This document shows, one piece after another, positions 39,852-47,584 of a stretch of DNA of 64,000 bases (positions are counted from its first letter, which is position 1; every line of letters begins with the position of its first letter). Source of the stretch: Blattabacterium cuenoti (GTDB taxonomy: Bacteria > Bacteroidota > Bacteroidia > Flavobacteriales > Blattabacteriaceae); assembly GCF_014251635.1 (NCBI RefSeq), contig NZ_CP059194.1:558001-622000 (forward strand), read 5' to 3'. The position numbers were made by a program, and so were the translations under genes. The notes below the pieces were generated by a model. That model worked only from the letters and a program-made list of their open reading frames with translations, did no database searches and was not told the origin of the DNA.

Positions 39852-40436
39852 TCCTATTCTATCTAATCTAATAGATAGAATAATATCCCATAAGGCTTTA
39901 ATTCTTGCAAAAATTTCTCTGAGTTGTATTTTAGTATCAAAAGTAAGACTTTTAGCATTAAACCCAATTACATCCAGTCCTAAACAATTTCCAATAAAAA
40001 TAGCTCTTTCATTATGAAATTTTTGAGATATAATCGTAAATTTTTTTTGATGAAAAATTTGATGAACCCTAATGACAGAATGTAAAGTGTTAATTCCATA
40101 AAAATCTTCATATATAAAATGAGAAGGAATCCCTTTTTTAATTAACTCTTTTTTCATCATTTTTGGTTCATTATAGTTTTTTTCTCTATTATCTCCACTT
40201 ACAATAATATAACGTATTTTGTTATGAGAAAAAAGAAAATAAGCTGCATCTATCCTATACTTAAAATATGCATTAATTCCGCCCCCCTGCAAATATTTAG
40301 AAGTTCCTAAAACTACACCAAATGCATTATATGGAATATAATTAATAGAATCATAACTCTTTCTTATTGACCATAAACTTATTCCGAAATGACAAAATAT
40401 AATGAATAAAATAATAATAAAAAATATACGTTTTAT
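39843..40436 (-). CDS. SanA/ElyC-type DUF218 membrane protein lacking a normal start
   Basis: The conserved DUF218 core is clear: IIVSGDN, NEPKMMKKELIKKGIP, TLHSVIRV, and TIISQKFHNERAI. A start at the internal TTG (40292) would cut off the first family strand. The same frame runs upstream through FGVVLGTSKYL and a hydrophobic anchor to ATA AAA CGT ATA TTT TTT (IKRIFF...), with no ATG, GTG or TTG at the head. An ATG at 40449 in the next frame could join it through the T6 tract near 40419-40424. I place the start at the ATA at 40436 (197 residues). SanA proteins affect envelope permeability in enterobacteria. The gene may be decaying. Confidence 0.6.
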   Translation of the reverse strand: MKRIFFIIILFIIFCHFGISLWSIRKSYDSINYIPYNAFGVVLGTSKYLQGGGINAYFKYRIDAAYFLFSHNKIRYIIVSGDNREKNYNEPKMMKKELIKKGIPSHFIYEDFYGINTLHSVIRVHQIFHQKKFTIISQKFHNERAIFIGNCLGLDVIGFNAKSLTFDTKIQLREIFARIKALWDIILSIRLDRIGLG

Positions 40437-40457
40437 TTCTAAAAAACATATTCTATT

Positions 40458-43400
40458 CTAAAAAGAATCCTCCTCTATGATCCATTCTCCTTTTTCTAAA
40501 AAAAATTCTATCTGTTTGAATTTAATATTTTTAGTTTCTCCTGTAATTAAATGACGAATATTAATTCTATTGTTTCTTCCTAATTTTTTTTTATCTTTTC
40601 CTTTCATATTCATAAAAAGATTTGTTTTAAAATTATTTTTATTTTTTGGAAAGCACAAAATGTCTCCTCTTATAATAGTAGATTTAAGTAAAAAAGAAAT
40701 AATTCTTTTGTTTATATTATAAACTCTTTCTTGAAACAAATTAAAAGCATTTTGCTTATAAACAATAAGAGGATCTTTTTGTTCAAAAACAGCGTTTTGT
40801 ACAGAATATCGTAAACTATCCATTTCACGTAAATGCTCTTTCCATTTTTCATCCATAAAACATAATATAGTCTTTTTTTCAAACATGGATAATAAAGATT
40901 TTCCTTTTGTATTGTAGAACTCTTTCAAATATGATATAGAAACTATATTTTGATATCCATCTGTTAAAATAACTCGTATTTGATAAAATTCTTGATTTTT
41001 ATTATCTACAATATTAGATATAATAGGTTTGATATCTTGATCTATCATTTTTATTTTCTTCTCTTCATAATAACCAATAATTATATCATGAAGTGTGTTT
41101 ACAGAATCTCGTTCTTTGTAAGATACAAATTCATCTTCTTGTATAGGAAATTTAATTCCAAAAATTTGAAAAAATTCATATTCTAAATTTTTGAAATCAT
41201 TGAGAGATTGATTAACATTAATCATTATATCTAATAAAAGATAAACCATATTAGAAATATCTAAACTCAATTCATCCCCACATAATGCATTTCTTCGTTT
41301 TTTATAAATAAATTCTCTTTGTTTATTAATAACATCATCATAGTCTAACAAACGTTTTCGTATACTAAAATTGTTATCTTCTATTTTTTTTTGTGCTTTT
41401 TCAATAGATTTGGTCAATAAAGGATGTTGTATTATATCTCCTTCTTTATGTCCAAATCGATCCATTAATTTAGATAATCTTTCCGAATCAATAAATAAAC
41501 GAATTAAATTATCTTCTAAAGACACATAAAACTGAGAACTACCTGGATCTCCTTGACGTCCTGATCTTCCTCTTAATTGATTATCTACTCTTCTAGAATC
41601 ATGTCTTTCTGTTCCTAAAACCGATAATCCTCCATTTTTAATAACTTCTTTTGATAGTTTAATATCAGTTCCACGACCTGCCATATTAGTTGCTATAGTT
41701 ACGGATCCAGAAAATCCTGCTTTTGCTATAATTTCCGCTTCTTTTTCATGTAATTTGGCATTTAAAACATTATGCGGTATTTTCATAAATTTTAAAGCTC
41801 TACTTAGGAATTCTGAAACTTCAACAGAAGTGGTCCCAACAAGAACCGGACGTTTTTCATTTTGAGATAAAAGAATAATTTTTTCTATAACAGCATTATA
41901 CTTTTCTCGTTTAGTTTTAAAAACAAGATCTTGCAAATCTTTCCTTTGTATTTTTTTATGTGTCGGAATTACTACTACATCTAATTTGTAAATATGCCAA
42001 AATTCTCCAGATTCTGTTTCTGCAGTTCCTGTCATACCAGATATTTTCCTATACATTCTAAAATAATTTTGTAAAGTGATTGTAGCAAAAGTCTGACTGG
42101 AAGATTCTACTTGAACACTTTCTTTCGCTTCTATAGCTTGATGTAAGCCATCAGAATAACGTCTTCCTTCCATTATACGACCAGTTTGTTCATCTACTAT
42201 TTTCACTTTTTTATCTAAAACGACATAATCCACATCTCTTTCAAATAAAGTAAAAGCTTTAAGTAATTGATTAATAGTATGAATTCTTTGTGATTTTATA
42301 GAAAAATTTTTCAAAAGTTTTTCTTTTTCATTTATTTCTTTTTCCTTGGAAAAATTTTTTTTCTCTACTTCAGTAAGTTCTATATTGACATCTGGTAAGA
42401 CAAAAAAGCCTATATCTTCCACATTTTTTGATAAAAATTCAATCCCTTTATCTGTTAATTCCACAGTATTATTTTTTTCATCTATCACAAAATAAAGATC
42501 TTTGTCCACTTTATACATCTCTCTTCCATGATCTTGAAAATATTGAGATTCAGTTTTTTGCAATATTAAACGAATATTATCTTCACTCAAAAATTTTATT
42601 AAAGATTTTTTTTTGGGTAATCCACGATACGCTTGAAATAATTTAAATCCGCCTAATTTTTTTTCTCCATCTTTGATTAAATTCTTTGCTTCATGCAAAA
42701 AATTATTAACTATAATGTTTTGCTTACTAACTAGAGTTTTTACTTTTCCTTTAAATAATTCAAATTCTTCTTTATTATCTTTTTTAGGATCAACAGAACC
42801 CGATATAATCAAAGGAGTACGCGCTTCATCTATTAATACAGAATCTATTTCATCTATAATAGCATAATTTAACTCTCTTTGAACTAATTCTTCTTTAGAA
42901 CAAGCCATATTATCACGTAAATAATCAAACCCAAATTCATTATTTGTTCCATAAGTAATATCTGCTTGATATGCTTTTTTACGCATATATACATCAGAAG
43001 ATGAATAATTATCAATACAATCAACTTTTAATCCATGGAATTCCATTAAAGGAGCCATCCAACTTGTATCTCTTCTAGATAAATAACTGTTTACTGTAAC
43101 AACATGGACCCCCCTTCCAGATAAAGCATTTAAATAAGCAGATAAAGTGGCTACAAAAGTTTTTCCTTCCCCCGTAGCCATTTCGGCTATCTTTCCCTGA
43201 TGTAATACTACCCCTCCCATCAACTGAACATCATAATGAACCATGTCCCAAATAATGCTTTTTCCATATGCATTCCATTCATTTATCCAAATTGCTTGAT
43301 CTCCATTCAAATGGACATAAGACTTTATTTTTGATAATTCTTTATCAAAAGAAGTAGATGTAACAATAAGTCGTTTTTTATCTTTTAAACGTTTAGCTGT

Positions 43401-43757
43401 TTCTTTAATTATAGCAAAAGCTTGAGGTAAAATATCTATTAATACTTTTTGTTCTGTTTTGTAACATTCTTCTTGAAGACTTTCTAGATTTGAATATATT
43501 TTTTCTAAAACGCTAATAGAACAAAATTTTTCTTGTATTTTCTTTAATAATTTTTTTTTCTTTTCATGAAATTTTTTTGTATATGTTTGTATAATATTTT
43601 TTAAGTCTTGAGTTTTATTTCTTAATTCATCGTCAGATAACAAAAAGATTTTTTTCTCTTCTTTTTTGATTTGAACCAAAAATTTTCTAACCTCTTTAAG
43701 GTCTCTATCATTCTTATTTACTAATAATTTATTTAAAATCTTTATGATAAAACTCAT
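40458..43757 (-). CDS. secA: Preprotein translocase ATPase SecA
   Basis: The motor drives proteins through SecYEG. It has Walker A MATGEGKTFVA, the DEAD-type VLIDEARTPLIISG, MAGRGTDIKLS and GRSGRQGDPGSSQFYVSLED. The length is 1099 residues, as in Bacteroidetes, which carry insertions compared with the 901-residue E. coli protein. The C-terminal zinc-binding cysteines are absent, also usual for the phylum. It supports export of the BamA and Skp proteins encoded nearby. Confidence 0.97.
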   Translation of the reverse strand: MSFIIKILNKLLVNKNDRDLKEVRKFLVQIKKEEKKIFLLSDDELRNKTQDLKNIIQTYTKKFHEKKKKLLKKIQEKFCSISVLEKIYSNLESLQEECYKTEQKVLIDILPQAFAIIKETAKRLKDKKRLIVTSTSFDKELSKIKSYVHLNGDQAIWINEWNAYGKSIIWDMVHYDVQLMGGVVLHQGKIAEMATGEGKTFVATLSAYLNALSGRGVHVVTVNSYLSRRDTSWMAPLMEFHGLKVDCIDNYSSSDVYMRKKAYQADITYGTNNEFGFDYLRDNMACSKEELVQRELNYAIIDEIDSVLIDEARTPLIISGSVDPKKDNKEEFELFKGKVKTLVSKQNIIVNNFLHEAKNLIKDGEKKLGGFKLFQAYRGLPKKKSLIKFLSEDNIRLILQKTESQYFQDHGREMYKVDKDLYFVIDEKNNTVELTDKGIEFLSKNVEDIGFFVLPDVNIELTEVEKKNFSKEKEINEKEKLLKNFSIKSQRIHTINQLLKAFTLFERDVDYVVLDKKVKIVDEQTGRIMEGRRYSDGLHQAIEAKESVQVESSSQTFATITLQNYFRMYRKISGMTGTAETESGEFWHIYKLDVVVIPTHKKIQRKDLQDLVFKTKREKYNAVIEKIILLSQNEKRPVLVGTTSVEVSEFLSRALKFMKIPHNVLNAKLHEKEAEIIAKAGFSGSVTIATNMAGRGTDIKLSKEVIKNGGLSVLGTERHDSRRVDNQLRGRSGRQGDPGSSQFYVSLEDNLIRLFIDSERLSKLMDRFGHKEGDIIQHPLLTKSIEKAQKKIEDNNFSIRKRLLDYDDVINKQREFIYKKRRNALCGDELSLDISNMVYLLLDIMINVNQSLNDFKNLEYEFFQIFGIKFPIQEDEFVSYKERDSVNTLHDIIIGYYEEKKIKMIDQDIKPIISNIVDNKNQEFYQIRVILTDGYQNIVSISYLKEFYNTKGKSLLSMFEKKTILCFMDEKWKEHLREMDSLRYSVQNAVFEQKDPLIVYKQNAFNLFQERVYNINKRIISFLLKSTIIRGDILCFPKNKNNFKTNLFMNMKGKDKKKLGRNNRINIRHLITGETKNIKFKQIEFFLEKGEWIIEEDSF

Positions 43758-43806
43758 TAAACTAAAAAATATATTAAATTAATTGATCATATAAAAAATA
43801 AACAAT

Positions 43807-44040
43807 TCAAAGTTCATATTCATCTCTATTCCAATAAAAATCTTCGTCATCACGTGGATAATCCGCCCATATATCTTCTATAGATTCAAAAACTTCTCCT
43901 TCCCCATTTTCTAACTGTTGAAGATTTTCAACTACCTCTAAAGGAGCTCCCGTACGAATAGCAAAATCAATCAATTCTTCCTTTGTTGCCGGCCAAGGTG
44001 CATCTTCTAAATGAGAAGCTAATTCTAAAGTCCAATACAT
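43807..44040 (-). CDS. DUF2795 family small acidic protein
   Basis: The 77-residue protein (MYWTLELASHLEDAPWPATK) has the DUF2795 pattern: a helix, the segment PWPATKEELIDFAIRTGAP, then helix and an acidic tail rich in D, E and aromatic residues. The function is unknown. It is conserved in flavobacteria and is kept at full length in this reduced genome. It is upstream of secA on the same strand, 49 bases apart. Confidence 0.85.
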   Translation of the reverse strand: MYWTLELASHLEDAPWPATKEELIDFAIRTGAPLEVVENLQQLENGEGEVFESIEDIWADYPRDDEDFYWNRDEYEL

Positions 44041-44091
44041 ATATTAATATTTTTCATTATTAAAAATTAAAAAAATGATATTTTATTTTTA

Positions 44092-44099
44092 TATATTTG
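44092..44099 (+). promoter_or_regulatory. -7 element upstream of fmt
   Basis: The octamer tatatttg fits TAnnTTTG, 75 bases before the fmt ATG. The long leader makes this less sure. Confidence 0.35.
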
Positions 44100-44174
44100 A
44101 TTTTCAAAATCCAATGAACTTTTTTACAAAAATTACAAGATAAAATTAGTGAATTTAAATTACAAATAAATTAC

Positions 44175-45143
44175 ATGAAAAAGTTTCCCAAAATTGTATT
44201 CATAGGTTCAAACAATTTTTCTCTTTATACATTAAAAGAATTATATATAAAACAACATAATATTATAGGAATAATCACAAGTCCTGATAATCCATTTTTT
44301 AAAAATCAAGGTGAAAAAGCATTTACACCTGTTAAAATATACGCATTAGAAAATAATATTCCCTTTTTACAACCTAAAAATCTTAAAAATCATTTTTTTT
44401 TAGAAACTCTAAAAGTATGGAATCCAGATATACAAATAGTTGTATCATTTCGTGTTTTACCTAAAGAAGTCTGGAATTTTCCTAAAATGGGATCTTTCAA
44501 TTTACATGCCTCTCTTCTTCCACAATATAGAGGAGCAGCTCCTATTAATTGGGTTATTATTAATGGAGAAAGTAAAACTGGATTAACTACTTTTTTCATA
44601 GAAAAAAAAATAGATTCTGGAAAAATTATTTTACAAAAAGAAATTGGAATCGAAAAAGAAGAAACCGCAGGAGAACTAGAAGAAAAATTAAAAAAAATTA
44701 GTGGCTCTATAGTTATTCAAACTTTAGAAAATATTATAGGAAATGAAATAAAATCTATTTCTCAAAAAAAAATTGATTCCTCTGTATTAAAATACGCTCC
44801 AAAAATATATACTAAAGATTGTAGAATACAATGGGAAAATCCTTCTATAGAATCAATTTATAACAAAATAAGAGGATTAAGTCCTTATCCTACAGCATGG
44901 ACTTTGTTATTTTTTAATAAAGAAAAATTTGTTAGATTTAAAATTTTTATTGTTAAAAAAATACGTAAAACACATATTCTTCCAATTGGTCTGATATTCA
45001 TTGTTTTATCACATGAAATGAAAATTTCCGTTAAAGAAGGTTTTATATCTATTATTGAAGGACAAATAGAAGGTAAAAAAAGAATGCATATTAAAAATTT
45101 AATTAATGGATTGAAAATAAGAGAAAATCTTTTTGTTCGATAA
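44175..45143 (+). CDS. fmt: Methionyl-tRNA formyltransferase
   Basis: The enzyme formylates initiator Met-tRNA with 10-formyl-THF. The catalytic Asn/His motif is FNLHASLLPQYRGAAPINW, and the C-terminal domain (about 205-320) is present (YNKIRGLSPYPTAWT). The 322 residues fit. It stands alone between secA/DUF2795 and hup. Confidence 0.95.
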   Translation: MKKFPKIVFIGSNNFSLYTLKELYIKQHNIIGIITSPDNPFFKNQGEKAFTPVKIYALENNIPFLQPKNLKNHFFLETLKVWNPDIQIVVSFRVLPKEVWNFPKMGSFNLHASLLPQYRGAAPINWVIINGESKTGLTTFFIEKKIDSGKIILQKEIGIEKEETAGELEEKLKKISGSIVIQTLENIIGNEIKSISQKKIDSSVLKYAPKIYTKDCRIQWENPSIESIYNKIRGLSPYPTAWTLLFFNKEKFVRFKIFIVKKIRKTHILPIGLIFIVLSHEMKISVKEGFISIIEGQIEGKKRMHIKNLINGLKIRENLFVR

Positions 45144-45171
45144 AAAAATTTAATCATTTATACTTTATATA

Positions 45172-45179
45172 TATATTTG
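45172..45179 (+). promoter_or_regulatory. -7 element of hup
   Basis: The octamer tatatttg fits TAnnTTTG, 61 bases before the hup ATG, in a 96-base AT-rich gap. Confidence 0.4.
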
Positions 45180-45239
45180 CTATTGCTGTTGTTAATTATA
45201 AGATTATTTTATAGTTAACTAAAATTAAATTAATTATTC

Positions 45240-45506
45240 ATGAACAAAACGGAATTGGTTAATTCAATAGCCGAAAAAACTGGAATAACAAAAATAAAAG
45301 CAAAAAACGTTACAGATGCATTTATTGAAACAGTGATTGAATCACTAAAAAAAGGAGATAAAGTAACTCTTGTAGGATTCGGAACCTTTTCTGTAGTAGA
45401 AAGACATCCCAGAAATGGAGTCAATCCTAGAACAGGAAAAAAAATATATATTCCAGGAAAAAAAGTAGCTAAATTTAAAATAGGAGCAGAATTAACAAAA
45501 TTTTAA
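45240..45506 (+). CDS. hup: HU-family DNA-binding protein
   Basis: The 88-residue histone-like protein starts MNKTELVNSIAEKTGITK and has the signature GFGTFSVVERHPRNGVNPRT, where the Pro-containing arm bends DNA. It is followed directly by a strong hairpin terminator. Confidence 0.96.
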   Translation: MNKTELVNSIAEKTGITKIKAKNVTDAFIETVIESLKKGDKVTLVGFGTFSVVERHPRNGVNPRTGKKIYIPGKKVAKFKIGAELTKF

Positions 45507-45509
45507 AGA

Positions 45510-45549
45510 AAAGAGATAAAGTTTGTAATTCAACAAACTTTATCTCTTT
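45510..45549. terminator. Strong bidirectional terminator between hup and pdxH
   Basis: A perfect 17-bp inverted repeat (45510-45526 and 45533-45549) has a six-base loop, aattca. T- and A-rich flanks on both sides suit transcription from hup and from the convergent pdxH. It is the clearest hairpin I found in the window. Confidence 0.85.
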
Positions 45550-45569
45550 ATTTCTTTATTATTATATTA

Positions 45570-46220
45570 TCATGGAGATAATCTGCACAAAATCCATTTT
45601 TTTTCTTTTTCTAAAATATAAACAAGTCTATCATGAAGTCTGTTAGGTTGTCCTTGCCAAAATTCCATTCTATAAGGTTTTACAAGATACCCCCCCCAAT
45701 CAAAAGGCCGTTTTATAGTTCTTTTACTAAAAAAATTGTTCCATTTATTATATTGTTTTAATAAATATTCTTTAGACGAAATAATCATGCTTTGTCTAGA
45801 AACCCAACTTCCAATTTTATTTCCTATAGGTCTGTTATGGAAATATTCATCTGATTTTTTTCTTGGAATTTTTGATGTTATTCCTTTAATAATAATTTGT
45901 CTTTCCATATTTTTCCAATAAAAAGAAATACATACTTTAGGTATATTTTGAATTGCCCTTCCTTTCAAACTATAATAATTTGTATAAAAAATAAATCCGT
46001 TTTCTGAATATTCTTTTAATAAAACAACTCTAGTTTCTGGCCCTCCATCTTCCCCTATAGTAGAAATAGACATAGCGTTAATTTCTTCGTTATCTTTTTG
46101 AAATAATTTTTCCTGTTTAAACCAGTTATCAAACAATAAAAAAGGTTCTTTTGGTACTTCAGATTCCAATAAAGGGTTTTTTGCATAGTCTTTTCTAAGA
46201 TTACTCAAATCAATAGTCAT
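45570..46220 (-). CDS. pdxH: Pyridoxamine 5'-phosphate oxidase
   Basis: The FMN enzyme makes pyridoxal phosphate. Supporting stretches are FDNWFKQ, STIGEDGGPETRVVLLKEY, the FMN-binding FIFYTNYYSLKGRA and the C-terminal EFWQGQPNRLHDR. I chose the ATG at 46220 (216 residues, E. coli 218). A TTG start at 46247 is excluded because a promoter element covers it. It completes the B6 route with PdxA and uses FMN from RibF. Confidence 0.95.
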   Translation of the reverse strand: MTIDLSNLRKDYAKNPLLESEVPKEPFLLFDNWFKQEKLFQKDNEEINAMSISTIGEDGGPETRVVLLKEYSENGFIFYTNYYSLKGRAIQNIPKVCISFYWKNMERQIIIKGITSKIPRKKSDEYFHNRPIGNKIGSWVSRQSMIISSKEYLLKQYNKWNNFFSKRTIKRPFDWGGYLVKPYRMEFWQGQPNRLHDRLVYILEKEKKWILCRLSP

Positions 46221-46244
46221 AATATTACAAATATTAATATAAGA

Positions 46245-46272
46245 CAAAAATATACTAACTTTATCTTATCAA
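46245..46272 (-). promoter_or_regulatory. Promoter of pdxH (-33 TTG and -7 TATTTTTG)
   Basis: On the minus strand TTG (46270-46272) is 17 bases before TATTTTTG (46245-46252), close to the Bacteroidetes arrangement TTG-N17-23-TAnnTTTG. The ATG lies 24 bases downstream. This is the only element in the window where I see both boxes. Confidence 0.55.
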
Positions 46273-46318
46273 TAGTATGAGTATGTATGTATAGTAAAAT
46301 AAAACATACAACATTATC

Positions 46319-46392
46319 GGCGTGATAGCTCAGTCGGTTAGAGCGTTGGATTCATAACCCAGAGGTCGGGGGTTCAAATCCCCCTCACGCTA
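46319..46392 (+). tRNA. tRNA-Met (anticodon CAT), elongator type
   Basis: The acceptor GGCGTGA pairs with TCACGCT and the T arm GGGGG-TTCAAAT-CCCCC is perfect. The anticodon loop TTCATAA puts CAT at 46353-46355. It lacks initiator features in the acceptor. A lysidine-modified tRNA-Ile (CAT) cannot be fully excluded, but the body resembles flavobacterial elongator tRNA-Met. Confidence 0.93.
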
Positions 46393-46450
46393 CTAAAAAT
46401 GAATTATTATTGTATTATTGTTTGTTTTTGTAAAACAACACCTATAGAAT

Positions 46451-47584
46451 ATGTATTTTTCTGTTTTAAATTACTTTCTATTAAGAAAATTACATACTTT
46501 ATATAAAATTATAAATATTAATAATTTATCGAATTTAATTACTTTTGAAGTTTCGAAAAAAAATAAATTAAGAATTATATGGGGATTAGATTCAAAGAAT
46601 CTAATTTTTACATATGTAAAAATATGTATTAAAAAATATACTAAAGAAAAAGTGACTGTATCTATAAAATTTATGATAGATCTTCTAAGTACATTTTCAA
46701 ATGAAAAACTTTTTCTAAAGAAAAAAAAAAATATACTTAATATTTATTCAAAGCATGGGGTTTATGAAATCCCTACTTTCTTCGATCAAAATCATAATAA
46801 TATCTATTCACTATGTAGATATTCTTTTGTAAAAATTTCTTTACTTTCAAATGTTCTTTTAAAAATATTAAATAAAACTTTATTTCATATTGTTGACGAA
46901 GAATTGAACCCTATATTAAATGGAGTATTTTTTCAATTTTTTACCAATGAGGCAAATTTTGTAGCTACAGATACTTATAAACTAGTTAAATATACTATAA
47001 AGAATTTTAAAACAAATAGAAATATACAATTTACTGTATCTCGAAAACATCTTAATATAGTTCAGGAAATTTTAAAAAACGAAAAAAAAAATAATATGAT
47101 TTTTCTCTTAATTTTCAATAAGAATATTCTTTTTCATTTCAAAAATCATATTTTATCCTGTCAACTAATTAATGAAAAATATCCAGATTATCATTCTATT
47201 ATTCAGAATAATAAATGCCATATATCTCTTATTATTAATAAATTATTATTGTTAAATACTATTAAAAGAATTTCTATCTTTTCTAAAAACAAAAAAAATT
47301 TTATTGATTTCCATTTTAATCATAATGAATTAAAAATTTGTGATCAAAATGCGATTGATATTCATTATTCTATTTCAAAAATAGAGTGTAAAGTTGTTTT
47401 TAATAATCTTAAAAATATGAAAATAGGTTTTAATTCTCAATTTTTAATTGAAATTCTATCTTCTTTGAATGAAGATTTTGTTTATTTTGAACTATATCAT
47501 AAAATGGTAGTTTTAAGGCCCTTATATAAGAAAAAAAAAGAAGAATCTATTTTTATATTGATTATGTCTACAATAAAAATATGA
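46451..47584 (+). CDS. dnaN: DNA polymerase III beta clamp, strongly diverged
   Basis: The 377-residue protein matches the clamp in length (about 370) and in scattered landmarks: an N-terminus with LLRKLHTLYKIININNLSN, NFVATDTYKLVKY (the clamp's ATDGHR-like site) and LINEKYPDYHSII (like GRFPDY). The three-domain repeat is not visible by eye. The C-terminus ILIMSTIKI lacks the usual proline-rich groove end, so the clamp-binding pocket may be altered. Its stop overlaps the pheT start (ATGA). It is lysine- and isoleucine-rich, like fast-evolving genes. Confidence 0.85.
   Translation: MYFSVLNYFLLRKLHTLYKIININNLSNLITFEVSKKNKLRIIWGLDSKNLIFTYVKICIKKYTKEKVTVSIKFMIDLLSTFSNEKLFLKKKKNILNIYSKHGVYEIPTFFDQNHNNIYSLCRYSFVKISLLSNVLLKILNKTLFHIVDEELNPILNGVFFQFFTNEANFVATDTYKLVKYTIKNFKTNRNIQFTVSRKHLNIVQEILKNEKKNNMIFLLIFNKNILFHFKNHILSCQLINEKYPDYHSIIQNNKCHISLIINKLLLLNTIKRISIFSKNKKNFIDFHFNHNELKICDQNAIDIHYSISKIECKVVFNNLKNMKIGFNSQFLIEILSSLNEDFVYFELYHKMVVLRPLYKKKKEESIFILIMSTIKI

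Noticed and set aside
40292..40449. Separate small ORF from the ATG at 40449
   Set aside because: It reads 32 codons in the wrong frame over the SanA-like anchor and stops; it is more likely a frameshifted start of that gene.
46393..47584. Replication origin near dnaN or rpmH
   Set aside because: dnaA is not adjacent, and I see no cluster of DnaA-box-like sequences in the short gaps around either gene.
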